A DNA stretch of 64,000 nucleotides from positions 186,001-250,000 of the forward strand of contig NZ_AYZB01000058.1 of the NCBI RefSeq assembly GCF_001436415.1. The letters run 5' to 3'. Below are positions 37,452 to 45,945 of this stretch, piece by piece; within the stretch, counting starts at the first letter, position 1; every line of letters begins with the position of its first letter. The notes under the pieces were generated by a model. That model was not told the DNA's origin. It searched no databases and saw only the letters and a program-made list of their open reading frames with translations. Origin of the DNA: Latilactobacillus graminis DSM 20719 (GTDB lineage Bacteria > Bacillota > Bacilli > Lactobacillales > Lactobacillaceae). The translations under genes and the position numbers were made by a program.

Positions 37452-38180
37452 TTATAGCAGTGGCATTACGATAGTGGTCCAAAGCCAGCTGAGCGGCATC
37501 ACTAGGACCATGGCTGGAATCATATCCGCAATTGGAAATTCTTTCATTTTAGCAATTCTAAAACCAGTTGCAAGCATTAAAATGCCACCACAAGCCTTGA
37601 AATCAGCAAGCATAACCGGGTTAGTCAGTGGTAGGATTAACTTAGCAAGCAGAAAAATAATGTAAAAAATAATAAATTGTGGAACGGCAATCGCTGAGAC
37701 GACTGGCCCAAGGTTACAGGCAAAAATGGCAGCGGTAAAGAAATCGAGAATCGATTTAGAAATTAAAATCGTATTGTTGCCGGTCATCCCCGCATCGAGA
37801 GTGCCATAAATGCCGGTTCCGCCAGCACAGAAAAGGACAATCACGGTTACTAGTGCCGAAATGAATTCTGTATCGGAAAGGTTTTTTGTTTTTCTAGGCA
37901 ATAATTTAGAAATTGGCCGTTCCATCAAAACAGCACCGCGGTCGATCCAACGACCAAAATGAACAAATAAACCGATTCCGGTACCTAAAACGATAGCTAA
38001 GATGACAGCGGGCATATTTTTCATTAAAATAATGGCATTAATGCCCATTCCCATGGAGCAAACACCAAAGATTAATGTAAGTTCCATTTTGAACTTGGCA
38101 GGCAATTTATCGCCTAATAAACTACCTAAAAGACCGCCGAAAAAAACGGCTGACGAGTTGATAATAACGCCAATTGGCAT
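37452..38180 (-). CDS. DUF554 family membrane protein
   Basis: A 242-residue polytopic protein with about seven membrane helices (YdfK/DUF554 family, function unknown). The start MPIGVIINSSAVFFGGLLGSLLG is typical. ATG at 38180 has AAAGGAG upstream; the reading frame extends further 5' without a site. CAGGTGIYGTLDAGMTGN and CNLGPVVSAIAVPQ are conserved glycine-rich loops. Confidence 0.9.
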   Translation of the reverse strand: MPIGVIINSSAVFFGGLLGSLLGDKLPAKFKMELTLIFGVCSMGMGINAIILMKNMPAVILAIVLGTGIGLFVHFGRWIDRGAVLMERPISKLLPRKTKNLSDTEFISALVTVIVLFCAGGTGIYGTLDAGMTGNNTILISKSILDFFTAAIFACNLGPVVSAIAVPQFIIFYIIFLLAKLILPLTNPVMLADFKACGGILMLATGFRIAKMKEFPIADMIPAMVLVMPLSWLWTTIVMPLL

Positions 38181-38256
38181 GGTTAAGACTCCTTTAATTG
38201 AGATTTTCATATTCAACCATACCAATTTAAGATAAAAGATGCAATTTATTTTTAAA

Positions 38257-38270
38257 TGTTAGCGCTTAGA
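38257..38270. promoter_or_regulatory. cre-like site upstream of the DUF554 gene
   Basis: TGTTAGCGCTTAGA matches the catabolite-responsive element pattern TGWAANCGNTNWCA at all but two fixed positions. It lies 77 bases upstream of the DUF554 start. The effect on expression is unknown. Confidence 0.35.
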
Positions 38271-38298
38271 CGAATATAAAATATTTTCGATATAGACC

Positions 38299-38332
38299 AA
38301 AAACTCGATCAGCCTTTTTTGACTGATCGAGT
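38299..38332 (-). terminator. Terminator of the HAD-LURP pair
   Basis: On the minus strand ACTCGATCAG and CTGATCGAGT form a perfect 10-bp stem followed by five T, 8 bases after the LURP-type stop. Confidence 0.88.
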
Positions 38333-38339
38333 TGCAGTA

Positions 38340-38855
38340 TTATTCAAAACGTAAATTAGGTCTAACTCGGCGGATTAGAGCAGTAGGTTGGTTATATGCC
38401 CAATGGTTTAAAACAGCAGCGATTAAAATGCAAGGGACCACGTCAGATTCTTGACTGATTGTTAATTGGAAAGCAGGACCATTACTAGCTAGAATGCTGT
38501 TTGCTTGCATGATTGTTTGCGTGTGGTAAATAATACGATATTGATTCTGAGTTAAATCGCCTATAATTAACCAATTGAGTTGCTTAACGTAAACAAATTC
38601 ATGCCAGACCCCCCAGATTTTTTTGAGTTGCCCAATACGTGCTTGATTTTGATATAATTCAAAATTAGGCGAGGGGCTAATCGTACTTTGATGAATTTCA
38701 CCGTGCAAATCGCCAGTTAACGAATAGAGACTAAATACATCATGGCGCAAACCGCGCTTGCCTACGAGTAGATAACGAGGTTGCTGGTGGTCATCGATTA
38801 CGGTTGAAACGCCACGAGAACTACTAGCTTGGTGTTTAATATAGAAAATTGGCAT
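38340..38855 (-). CDS. LURP-one-related (Tubby C-like) protein, YxjI type
   Basis: A 171-residue beta-rich protein of the LURP-one/YxjI family (Tubby-like barrel), with no known enzymatic role. It has MPIFYIKHQ at the start, LLVGKRGLRHDVFSLYSLTGDLHGEIHQ and the final hydrophobic helix CILIAAVLNHWAYN, the core helix inside the barrel. It follows the HAD gene by 6 bases and ends at a terminator. Confidence 0.85.
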   Translation of the reverse strand: MPIFYIKHQASSSRGVSTVIDDHQQPRYLLVGKRGLRHDVFSLYSLTGDLHGEIHQSTISPSPNFELYQNQARIGQLKKIWGVWHEFVYVKQLNWLIIGDLTQNQYRIIYHTQTIMQANSILASNGPAFQLTISQESDVVPCILIAAVLNHWAYNQPTALIRRVRPNLRFE

Positions 38856-38861
38856 TTTATT

Positions 38862-39749
38862 TCACTTCTTTTCAGAGTTGCCATTTAAATTGATAGCATG
38901 ATAAATGGCTTGTGCCACACCATCTTGAATATTAGTGACGGTTTGATAATTAGCAAGTTCTTTGATGGCTGGGACGGCATTGCCCATGGCCACCCCAATA
39001 CCGGCTGTTTTAATCATTGAAAAGTCATTTAAGTTATCACCAATCGCCATTGTTTGTTCAATTGGAATCCCTTTTTGTTCAGCATACGCGGCCAAAGCAA
39101 GCCCTTTTTGCGCATCAATATGGTTTATTTCGATGTTGTTACTTGAAGAGGAAGTCACAACTAAATCCCTTCGAGCTTCACAAAACATCTTAATTGGTGC
39201 TAATTCAGTCATTCCTTGGGTGCTAAAAGCGATGATTTTAAGAATTTTAACCGTTGGATCGTTAATAATCCCTTGATAGTGATCATCGACGTAGTTAATG
39301 TTCATCAATTCCAAACGGGCAGCAGCTAAAGCAACCGCAATTTTATAACTTGTATCAGGATTGAGGTTGACGAGTAGATCAGCGACATTTTGGATACGAC
39401 TGACCTTGCTATCTGAATAATTACCGGCAGTCGTCATGAGTTCGAAGTAAATATGATTTTCGCGTAAGTTTTCTGTAACGGCCGTCACCGTTTGGGCATC
39501 AATCGGGACGTTCAAAACTTCATTGCCTAAAGAATCAAAAACCTGGGCGCCATTCATCGTGATTAAAGTTGGGTGGATGTCGTCACTGTCAATTAGTGGG
39601 AGGGCTTCCGAGCGACTGCGGCCAGTAGCCACCACGAATTCGATGCCAGCGTCTTGAGCAGCTTTAATGGCGGTTATGTTCCCGTGTGAAACCTGCATTT
39701 TGTCGTTTAATAAAGTACCGTCCATATCAGATGCAATCATTGAAATCAA
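38862..39749 (-). CDS. Cof-type HAD-superfamily phosphatase
   Basis: HAD hydrolase of 295 residues with a C2B cap. Motif I is MIASDMDGTLLND, motif II VVATGRS, motif III the Lys in HIDAQKGLAL and motif IV IGDNLNDFSMI. It belongs to the sugar-phosphate or flavin phosphatase group; the substrate is not deducible. Start ATG 39749 behind GGAGGAATTCC. It forms a two-gene unit with the LURP-one gene. Confidence 0.92.
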   Translation of the reverse strand: MISMIASDMDGTLLNDKMQVSHGNITAIKAAQDAGIEFVVATGRSRSEALPLIDSDDIHPTLITMNGAQVFDSLGNEVLNVPIDAQTVTAVTENLRENHIYFELMTTAGNYSDSKVSRIQNVADLLVNLNPDTSYKIAVALAAARLELMNINYVDDHYQGIINDPTVKILKIIAFSTQGMTELAPIKMFCEARRDLVVTSSSSNNIEINHIDAQKGLALAAYAEQKGIPIEQTMAIGDNLNDFSMIKTAGIGVAMGNAVPAIKELANYQTVTNIQDGVAQAIYHAINLNGNSEKK

Positions 39750-39864
39750 AGGAATTCCTCCTGAAAACGTATTATTCGAAACTTATCTCTATCTTAGCAT
39801 GCAAGCTACTTTTCTTCTAGCAACTTATGACAAAACACGATAAACTAGTTAACGAGGTGAGCAG

Positions 39865-40551
39865 ATGAAAACAATTATTCACAATGAGTGGCAAACGATT
39901 CTCGCACCAGAATTTGCTAAACCCTATTATGGTCAGCTTCACACCTTTTTGAAACAGGAATATCAAACGACGACGGTTTATCCCGAAATGCATCATATTT
40001 TTCAAGCCTTTGAATGGACACCGTTTGAACAGGTTAAAGTCGTCATTTTAGGGCAAGATCCCTATCATGGCCCGCACCAAGCACATGGGTGTAGTTTTTC
40101 CGTTTTACCAGGCGTCAAAGTACCACCGTCATTACAAAATATTTATAAAGAATTGCAGACGGATGTTGGATTTCAACCGGTTCATCATGGCTATTTAAAG
40201 AATTGGGCAGATCAAGGGGTGTTTTTGTTGAATACCGTATTGACTGTGCGAGCAGGCCAAGCAAATTCGCATCGTAACCATGGTTGGGAACAACTAACAG
40301 ACGCAGCGATTGCTGCATTGTCAAAGCGGGGCCACGTGGTCTTCATTTTATGGGGGAACGCGGCAAAGAATAAGCGCCGGCTAATTGATGAGACGCAAAA
40401 TGTGGTCATTACAGCGGTACATCCTAGTCCCTTGTCAGCCTATCACGGGTTCTTTGGTTCTAAACCGTTCTCACAGACCAATATGGCCCTTGAACGATGG
40501 GGCATGGCGCCAATTAATTGGCAATTACCACAAACAGTCACGGCAGATTAA
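39865..40551 (+). CDS. ung: Uracil-DNA glycosylase
   Basis: Family 1 uracil-DNA glycosylase of 228 residues that removes uracil from DNA. The water-activating loop [13 protein letters not shown], the phenyl-stacking [14 protein letters not shown] and the intercalation loop [19 protein letters not shown] are complete. The start follows CGAGGTGAG. pta follows after about 90 bases. Confidence 0.97.
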   Translation: MKTIIHNEWQTILAPEFAKPYYGQLHTFLKQEYQTTTVYPEMHHIFQAFEWTPFEQVKVVILGQDPYHGPHQAHGCSFSVLPGVKVPPSLQNIYKELQTDVGFQPVHHGYLKNWADQGVFLLNTVLTVRAGQANSHRNHGWEQLTDAAIAALSKRGHVVFILWGNAAKNKRRLIDETQNVVITAVHPSPLSAYHGFFGSKPFSQTNMALERWGMAPINWQLPQTVTAD

Positions 40552-40564
40552 TGAAGCGCTATCA
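40552..40564. promoter_or_regulatory. Imperfect cre-like site upstream of pta
   Basis: TGAAGCGCTATCA is a near-palindrome resembling a cre but one base shorter than the 14-base consensus. It sits 9 bases upstream of the pta -35, where CcpA acts as activator in Bacillus. Confidence 0.35.
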
Positions 40565-40572
40565 TTATTGAC

Positions 40573-40601
40573 TTGTCGCGCTATTAGAAACGTTGTATGA
40601 T
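40573..40601 (+). promoter_or_regulatory. Promoter of pta
   Basis: TTGTCG (40573-40578), exact 17-base spacer, TATGAT (40596-40601), 41 bases before the GTG start. Confidence 0.6.
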
Positions 40602-40641
40602 TACATTAGCAATAATAAAACGCTTACTGGAGGTTGCAATT

Positions 40642-41628
40642 GTGGATTTATTTGAAAGCTTAAAAGCAAAGATTACCAATCGGCAATTTAAAATTGTTTT
40701 TCCGGAAGGGACAGAGCCAAGGATTATTGGCGCAGCAGCGCGGTTGAATGCTGATCGGATTTTGAAACCGATTTTAATTGGGGCAACGAACGATATTCAA
40801 CAAATCGCCGCTGCTAAAGGATTTAATTTGGACGAAATAGCGATTATTGATCCACAAAAATACCCGACAGCCGACTTCGAAAAAATGGTTACTGCTTTTG
40901 TTGAGCGCCGTCAAGGCAAGATAACCCCTGAGCAAGCACAAACCATTTTACAAGACCCGAATTATTTTGGCACCATGATGGTCTATTTAAACCTAGCTGA
41001 TGGGATGGTTTCAGGCGCCGTGCATTCAACAGGTGATACGGTTCGACCAGCACTTCAAATTATTAAAACAAAACCGGGCGTTCAACGGACTAGCGGCGCC
41101 TTCATTATGCAACGTGGTCGGGATAACGAACGCTACTTATTTTCGGATTGTGCGATTAATATCAATCCGAATGCCCAAGAACTGGCTGAAATTGCGGTGG
41201 AATCTGCTAAGACGGCTGAGTTGTTTGACATCGATCCGAAAGTTGCCTTGTTGAGTTTTTCAACATTGGGCTCGGCTAAAGCAGACGAAGTCACGAAAGT
41301 TCAAGAGGCCGCCCGGATTGCGCATGAAATCGCACCAGACCTAACGATTGATGGTGAATTACAATTTGATGCCGCATACGTACCAGTTGTTGCGAACCAA
41401 AAAGCACCAGATTCAAAAGTGGCGGGTCAAGCCACCGTCTTTGTTTTCCCAGAATTACAATCAGGAAACATTGGCTACAAGATTGCCCAACGTTTTGGAA
41501 ATTTCGAAGCCATCGGGCCAATTTTACAAGGTTTGAATCAACCCATTTCTGATTTATCACGTGGGAGTAACGAAGAAGATGTTTATAAGTTGGCCATCAT
41601 CACGGCTGCTCAAGCATTACAAAACTAA
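40642..41628 (+). CDS. pta: Phosphate acetyltransferase
   Basis: Interconverts acetyl-CoA and acetyl phosphate. The 328-residue protein has IVFPEGTEPRIIGAAARL, DGMVSGAVHSTGDTVRPALQIIK and VFPELQSGNIGYKIAQRFG, all characteristic. GTG at 40642 has GGAGG eight bases upstream; an ATG at 40597 in the same frame overlaps the -10 and is rejected. Ends at a terminator. Confidence 0.96.
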   Translation: MDLFESLKAKITNRQFKIVFPEGTEPRIIGAAARLNADRILKPILIGATNDIQQIAAAKGFNLDEIAIIDPQKYPTADFEKMVTAFVERRQGKITPEQAQTILQDPNYFGTMMVYLNLADGMVSGAVHSTGDTVRPALQIIKTKPGVQRTSGAFIMQRGRDNERYLFSDCAININPNAQELAEIAVESAKTAELFDIDPKVALLSFSTLGSAKADEVTKVQEAARIAHEIAPDLTIDGELQFDAAYVPVVANQKAPDSKVAGQATVFVFPELQSGNIGYKIAQRFGNFEAIGPILQGLNQPISDLSRGSNEEDVYKLAIITAAQALQN

Positions 41629-41640
41629 CTGATGGCAATT

Positions 41641-41677
41641 AAAGACGCTAGCACAAAAAAATTGTGCTGGCGTTTTT
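41641..41677 (+). terminator. Terminator of pta
   Basis: GACGCTAGCACAA and TTGTGCTGGCGTT form a 12-bp stem with one wobble, followed by T-rich sequence. Confidence 0.88.
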
Positions 41678-41740
41678 GACTTTGCGAACAGGGCTTTTTT
41701 CGGTATAATGACACAGATAACAATTAGAGTGAGGCAGAAC

Positions 41741-42205
41741 ATGTTAGAATTTAAAACAATTAATCCAGAACAAACGATTGCGATTGCCAAACAGTTGGGT
41801 CAACAAGTCCAAGCCGGTGACGTCTTGTTATTGGATGGTGATTTAGGCGCTGGTAAAACAACGTTTACTAAAGGCTTAGCAGCCGGTCTGGGAATTGAGC
41901 GCTATGTTAAGAGCCCAACGTTTACGTTAATTCGTGAATATCAAGACGGTCGGTTACCACTCTATCATATGGATGTGTATCGATTGGAAGAAACGGGTGC
42001 CAGCGATTTAGGCTTGGAAGAGTATTTCGATGGAAACGGGGTTTCCGTGGTTGAATGGAGTCAATTTATTGCTGAAGAGCTACCGAGCGATTATTTGACG
42101 ATTCATTTTAACAAGGACGTTCGCGATGATCAAGTTCGAACGTTAGTACTTGAACCGCATGGCGCGCACTATGAAGCATTGGTGCGTGCTAGTTTTGCAG
42201 ATTAG
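41741..42205 (+). CDS. tsaE: tRNA threonylcarbamoyladenosine biosynthesis ATPase TsaE
   Basis: ATPase partner of TsaB/TsaD in t6A modification of tRNA. Walker A is GDLGAGKTTFTKGLA, then SPTFTLIREY and YHMDVYRLEE, the conserved family block, and VEWSQ. ATG 41741 follows GTGAGGCAG and gives 154 residues, as expected; an earlier in-frame start near 41708 overlaps the TATAAT at 41704-41709. No tsaB neighbour is present here. Confidence 0.95.
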   Translation: MLEFKTINPEQTIAIAKQLGQQVQAGDVLLLDGDLGAGKTTFTKGLAAGLGIERYVKSPTFTLIREYQDGRLPLYHMDVYRLEETGASDLGLEEYFDGNGVSVVEWSQFIAEELPSDYLTIHFNKDVRDDQVRTLVLEPHGAHYEALVRASFAD

Positions 42206-42220
42206 TGTCATTGACATTCG

Positions 42221-42262
42221 GCCCGTGCAAGCCGCAGATGCGCGGGCTTATTTATGTTTTTT
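42221..42262 (+). terminator. Probable terminator of tsaE
   Basis: GCCCGTGC and GCGCGGGC pair with one wobble around an 11-base loop, then T-rich sequence including eight T at about 42257-42264. Confidence 0.6.
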
Positions 42263-42383
42263 TTAAAGACTGCAAGAAACATAGTACATTGATTGCCGGC
42301 TGGCTTTTATGCTGCAATGGATATCAGTTTTACACCGGTAATTCAAATGAATCAACTAATCAAGATGAATGAGGAGATTTAAT

Positions 42384-43283
42384 ATGCCACAACAAAGAAA
42401 ACGTGGAATTTACTTAGCTGTCTTAGGATCGATTTTTTGGGGAGTACAAGGCCCCGTTTCACAATGGCTTTTCACAGATACTGGTATTAAACCGGAATGG
42501 CTAATGGGTGTCAAAATGGGGTTATCAGGATTGTTTTTGTTGGCCTACGCACTAATTCAACAGCCAAAGGCGGTTTTTAAAGTTTGGTATCAGCCACGTG
42601 ATGTGGTGCGCTTGTTGATTTTTGCAGTGTTCGGCTTATCGGCCGTACAATACTTTTATTTTTTAACTATCCAAGCAAGCAATGCACCGACAACAACGAT
42701 TTTGCAACAATTGGGAACGATTATGATTATCATTATCAGTTTGATTGTGTATCGAAGGGCTCCCAGCCACGCCGAATTGATTGCGGTGATAATCGCGCTA
42801 CTTGGCACATGGTTGCTAGTGACCAAAGGGCAGTTGACCCGCTTAGCGATTTCGCAAACGGCACTTGGTTTAGGCTTGTACTTAGGTTTTTCTGGTGCTT
42901 TAAATACTTTGATTCCAGGAAAGTTATTTCAAAAATATGCTACTTTAATCATTGTCGGTTGGGCGATGTTAATCGGCGGGCTTGTTTTTACGATTATTCA
43001 TCCATTTTGGATCGACGTTCCACCATTGAATGTGGCGACTATCGGTAGTGTCTTATTCATTGCTTTGTTTGGCACAGCGTTGGCTAATTTATGTTTTTTA
43101 GGTAGTCTACGCTATATTACACCTACAACGGCCGGTCTATTGAATACGTTTGAACCATTAGCGGCGACTATCGGGACGGTAGTGTTTCTTAAGACCAGTT
43201 TTAATGTGTGGGAAGTTATCGGTGGATTGCTTGTAATTAGTACTGTTTTTATTTTAAGTTTTGCAAAAGTAAAACCAAAATAA
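42384..43283 (+). CDS. EamA/DMT-family transporter
   Basis: Ten-helix drug/metabolite transporter superfamily permease of 299 residues with two EamA repeats. Repeat 1 starts GIYLAVLGSIFWGVQGPVSQWLF; repeat 2 ends with ITPTTAGLLNTFEPLAATIGTVVFL, the typical C-terminal signature. ATG 42384 lies behind GAGGAGA. The substrate is unknown. It has its own transcription unit after the tsaE terminator. Confidence 0.9.
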   Translation: MPQQRKRGIYLAVLGSIFWGVQGPVSQWLFTDTGIKPEWLMGVKMGLSGLFLLAYALIQQPKAVFKVWYQPRDVVRLLIFAVFGLSAVQYFYFLTIQASNAPTTTILQQLGTIMIIIISLIVYRRAPSHAELIAVIIALLGTWLLVTKGQLTRLAISQTALGLGLYLGFSGALNTLIPGKLFQKYATLIIVGWAMLIGGLVFTIIHPFWIDVPPLNVATIGSVLFIALFGTALANLCFLGSLRYITPTTAGLLNTFEPLAATIGTVVFLKTSFNVWEVIGGLLVISTVFILSFAKVKPK

Positions 43284-43284
43284 G

Positions 43285-43314
43285 TTAACATCATAAATTT
43301 AATTGTGGTACAAT
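43285..43314 (+). promoter_or_regulatory. Orphan promoter with embedded inverted repeat
   Basis: TTAACA (43285-43290), 18-base spacer, TACAAT (43309-43314) preceded by TGG as an extended -10. The 17-base inverted repeat TAATTGT-GGT-ACAATTA (43300-43316) covers the -10, so a repressor could block it. It begins two bases after the EamA stop and points at a region without a normal gene. Confidence 0.55.
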
Positions 43315-43316
43315 TA

Positions 43317-43475
43317 GTGTTGGAAACAAAGCTCGTACATTGGTTAAAACAAATTAATGATTATGATGAAGTTATTAAGCTTGTTAACACCTTAATGACA
43401 ATTTAGCTTTAATCCATCATTCGCTAAAAAGAGCGGTTAGCCTGTCTTTATCGACACGTTAACCGCTCTTTTTTT
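43317..43475 (+). ncRNA. Candidate small transcript or micro-ORF, unknown function
   Basis: The unit runs from an apparent promoter to a strong terminator, about 150 bases. It could be a small RNA. It also contains an open frame, GTG 43317 or TTG 43320 to TAG 43406 (28-29 codons; ETKLVHWLKQINDY then DEVIKLVNTLMTI), which would be an amphipathic helix, but no ribosome site precedes it, so translation is doubtful. It may instead be leftover sequence around a bidirectional terminator. Confidence 0.3.
43426..43475. terminator. Bidirectional terminator before the exonuclease gene
   Basis: AAAAAGAGCGGTTA and TAACCGCTCTTTTT form a perfect 14-bp stem with extra pairing inside the loop, followed by T. 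It serves rightward transcripts and the leftward exonuclease gene. Confidence 0.93.
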
Positions 43476-43477
43476 GA

Positions 43478-44014
43478 TTAACCAATTAATTTGGTCGCCG
43501 TTTTTAACGGCTCAACTCCAAAATCATTAGCTTCTTTAATTAAAATTTTGGCACAGGCGATGCTATCAGCAAGTGCATTATGATGATTATCAAGTGGAAT
43601 TGCTAAGTTGGCACATAGCGTGTTTAACTTGTGGTTTTCGAATTGAGGGTATAAGCGACGACTAGTTTTGAGCGTATCCAAGGCTAAGTAATGTGGCTCT
43701 GGAATATCGTAATGTTGTAGGGTGCTCCGCAAAACACCGATATCAAAATTGGCATTGTGGGCGACCACTAACTTATTAGGGGTAAAAAAAGTTGCAATAT
43801 GGGGCCATACTTGGTTAAATTTAGGTGCTTGGGCAACATCCGCTTCATGGATACCATGAATTTGGGTGTTACGGGCACTGAAATAAGTTTCAGGCTTAAT
43901 TAACGTATAGAAACTATCAACAATTTGATTATTACGCACAACAACTAAGGCAAGTGAGCAAGCACTATGACGTTGACCGTTGGCGGTTTCAAAATCCATT
44001 GCGACAAAATTCAT
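43478..44014 (-). CDS. DnaQ-like 3'-5' exonuclease (DEDDh)
   Basis: A 178-residue stand-alone exonuclease domain. ExoI is FVAMDFETANGQRHSAC (catalytic Asp and Glu), ExoII HNANFDIGVL and ExoIII HNALADSIACAKIL with the catalytic His. It lacks the polymerase or BRCT domains of larger relatives. Likely trims DNA or RNA 3' ends. It follows exoA by 36 bases on the same strand. Confidence 0.9.
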   Translation of the reverse strand: MNFVAMDFETANGQRHSACSLALVVVRNNQIVDSFYTLIKPETYFSARNTQIHGIHEADVAQAPKFNQVWPHIATFFTPNKLVVAHNANFDIGVLRSTLQHYDIPEPHYLALDTLKTSRRLYPQFENHKLNTLCANLAIPLDNHHNALADSIACAKILIKEANDFGVEPLKTATKLIG

Positions 44015-44050
44015 TATTTTGAACCTCGCTTTTTATAAAGTTCGCTAATT

Positions 44051-44815
44051 CTAAGCGAATAAGTTCTGCGTGTCAAGTTCAACAGGACAGTGATCAGAAC
44101 CAAGAATTTCTGTATGAATCTTAGCATCAAGTAACTTAGGCTGTAAATCGTTCGAGGTGATGAAATAATCAATTCGCCAACCAGCATTGTTATCACGCGC
44201 ATGGAATCGGTAACCCCACCAAGAATAAATTTCAGTTTGATTGGGATAGAAGTAACGGAAAGTATCGGTAAATCCCCGGTTTAACAAAGTTGTCATTTGA
44301 TTTCGTTCTGCATCGGAGAAACCAGCATTATGATGGTTAGTGCGATCGTTTTTGAGATCAATGGCTTCATGGGCGACGTTTAAATCACCACAGAAAATGA
44401 CTGGTTTTTGCGTTGCGAGATTTTGAACATAGCCTTGGAAGGCCTCTTCCCAGCGCATCCGATAGTCTAATCGTTTCAGCTTGTCTTGAGAATTGGGAGT
44501 GTAGCAAGTGATTAAATAAAAGGTCGGATATTCGAGTGTGATCACGCGGCCTTCATGGTCATGTTCATCTTGACCGATCCCGTAAGTCACATTCAGGGGT
44601 GCGTGCTTAGTAAAAACGGCAGTTCCAGAGTAACCTTTCTGATCAGCATAGTTAAAATATTGATGGTAACCGGGTAAGTCTAAGGCAACCTGACCGGCTT
44701 GTATTTTAGTTTCTTGTAAGCAAAAAAAATCCGCGTCTAGTCGTTTAAAAACGGTCATAAAGTCTTTCTTTAAAACGGCGCGTAAGCCGTTAACGTTCCA
44801 TGAAATAAATTTCAT
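44051..44815 (-). CDS. exoA: Exodeoxyribonuclease III / AP endonuclease
   Basis: ExoIII-family abasic endonuclease of 254 residues for base-excision repair. Motifs: FISWNVNGLRAV, CLQETKIQ (metal Glu), YSGTAVFTK, GDLNVAHEAID (Asp/Asn), the WRIDYF motif and the catalytic SDHCPVELD. All catalytic residues are visible. Start ATG 44815 behind ACGAGGTGT. Upstream of the DnaQ-like gene in a two-nuclease unit. Confidence 0.95.
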   Translation of the reverse strand: MKFISWNVNGLRAVLKKDFMTVFKRLDADFFCLQETKIQAGQVALDLPGYHQYFNYADQKGYSGTAVFTKHAPLNVTYGIGQDEHDHEGRVITLEYPTFYLITCYTPNSQDKLKRLDYRMRWEEAFQGYVQNLATQKPVIFCGDLNVAHEAIDLKNDRTNHHNAGFSDAERNQMTTLLNRGFTDTFRYFYPNQTEIYSWWGYRFHARDNNAGWRIDYFITSNDLQPKLLDAKIHTEILGSDHCPVELDTQNLFA

Positions 44816-44946
44816 AATTAGACACCTCGTTTCTAAATTCTATTTTAACGGTCTACCCAATAATACGCAAAAAAAGTGTTGGCTGTTCAATTCAAGCCGT
44901 CTTTGTTAAACTAGAAAGAGATTATTTTTTGAGGGGAACGACAATT

Positions 44947-45861
44947 GTGATAAGTCAAATTGAAATATTTTTACAAGCAAATCAAACGATTGAAACGCAT
45001 CAGGCTGAGCCATTAAATCGATATACGTTTACCAAAACGGGTGGACCGGCGGATGTCCTCGCGCTCCCCAAATCAGTTGAAGAAGTGCGACAATTGGTGG
45101 CCAGCGCCAACGAATTGAACTTACCCATCACCATTATTGGTAATGCTAGTAATTTAATTGTTCGTGATGGTGGGATTGAAGGGGTGGTCATTATCTTAAC
45201 GGCAATGAATATTGTTCAAGTTGAAGGTCAGCTAGTAGCTGCTCAAGCAGGTGCCGGTATTATTCAGGCATCTGAAGCAGCTTATTCGGGTAGTTTAACC
45301 GGTTTAGAATTTGCGGCTGGAATCCCAGGTAGTGTCGGAGGCGCTGTTTTCATGAATGCTGGGGCTTATGGCGGTGAAATCAGTGACGTATTGACCCGGG
45401 TAGATATCTTAACTCGTGATAATCAAGTGCAAACCTTAACGACGACTGAGTTGAATTTTGGCTACCGGCATAGTTTGATTCAAGAAAATGGCAGCATTGT
45501 TTTGGCGGCTTATTTTGAGTTGGCAACAGGCGTCGCGCCAGTCATTCGCGAGCGGATGGATGAGGTTAATGCTTTACGAGCCGCTAAACAACCACTTGAA
45601 TATCCTTCGTGTGGGAGTGTTTTTAAACGACCGGTGGGATATTTTGTTGGGCCTTTGATTCAAAAGGCAGGTCTGCAAGGCTATCAAATTGGTGGTGCAC
45701 AGGTTTCAAAGAAACACGCTGGATTCATTGTGAATATAGACCACGCAACAGCGACGGATTATCTTACATTGATTGCCTATATTCAAAAAACAGTTTGGGC
45801 AAAATTCAATGTTCAATTAGAGCCGGAAGTGCGGATTATTGGCCGTCAGCAATCAAATTGA
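44947..45861 (+). CDS. murB: UDP-N-acetylenolpyruvoylglucosamine reductase
   Basis: FAD enzyme that reduces UDP-GlcNAc enolpyruvate to UDP-MurNAc. Motifs: YTFTKTGGPADVLALP, IIGNASNLIVRDGGI (FAD loop), EFAAGIPGSVGGAVFMNAGAYGGE, YRHSLI, YPSCGSVFKRP (catalytic Ser) and the final EPEVRIIG with catalytic Glu. Type II form without the extra loop. GTG 44947 lies behind GAGGGG; 304 residues. Confidence 0.96.
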   Translation: MISQIEIFLQANQTIETHQAEPLNRYTFTKTGGPADVLALPKSVEEVRQLVASANELNLPITIIGNASNLIVRDGGIEGVVIILTAMNIVQVEGQLVAAQAGAGIIQASEAAYSGSLTGLEFAAGIPGSVGGAVFMNAGAYGGEISDVLTRVDILTRDNQVQTLTTTELNFGYRHSLIQENGSIVLAAYFELATGVAPVIRERMDEVNALRAAKQPLEYPSCGSVFKRPVGYFVGPLIQKAGLQGYQIGGAQVSKKHAGFIVNIDHATATDYLTLIAYIQKTVWAKFNVQLEPEVRIIGRQQSN

Positions 45862-45873
45862 AGTAAGCTTGAG

Positions 45874-45912
45874 AAGCTATGGTAAAAACTGATTTTATCA
45901 CAGCTTTTTTTA
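45874..45912 (+). terminator. Terminator of murB
   Basis: AAGCTATGGTAAAA pairs with TTTTATCACAGCTT (one mismatch, one wobble), then seven T overlapping the arm. Confidence 0.75.
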
Positions 45913-45945
45913 AACAAAATATCAAAATCAGAAAAGGGTGATGGG

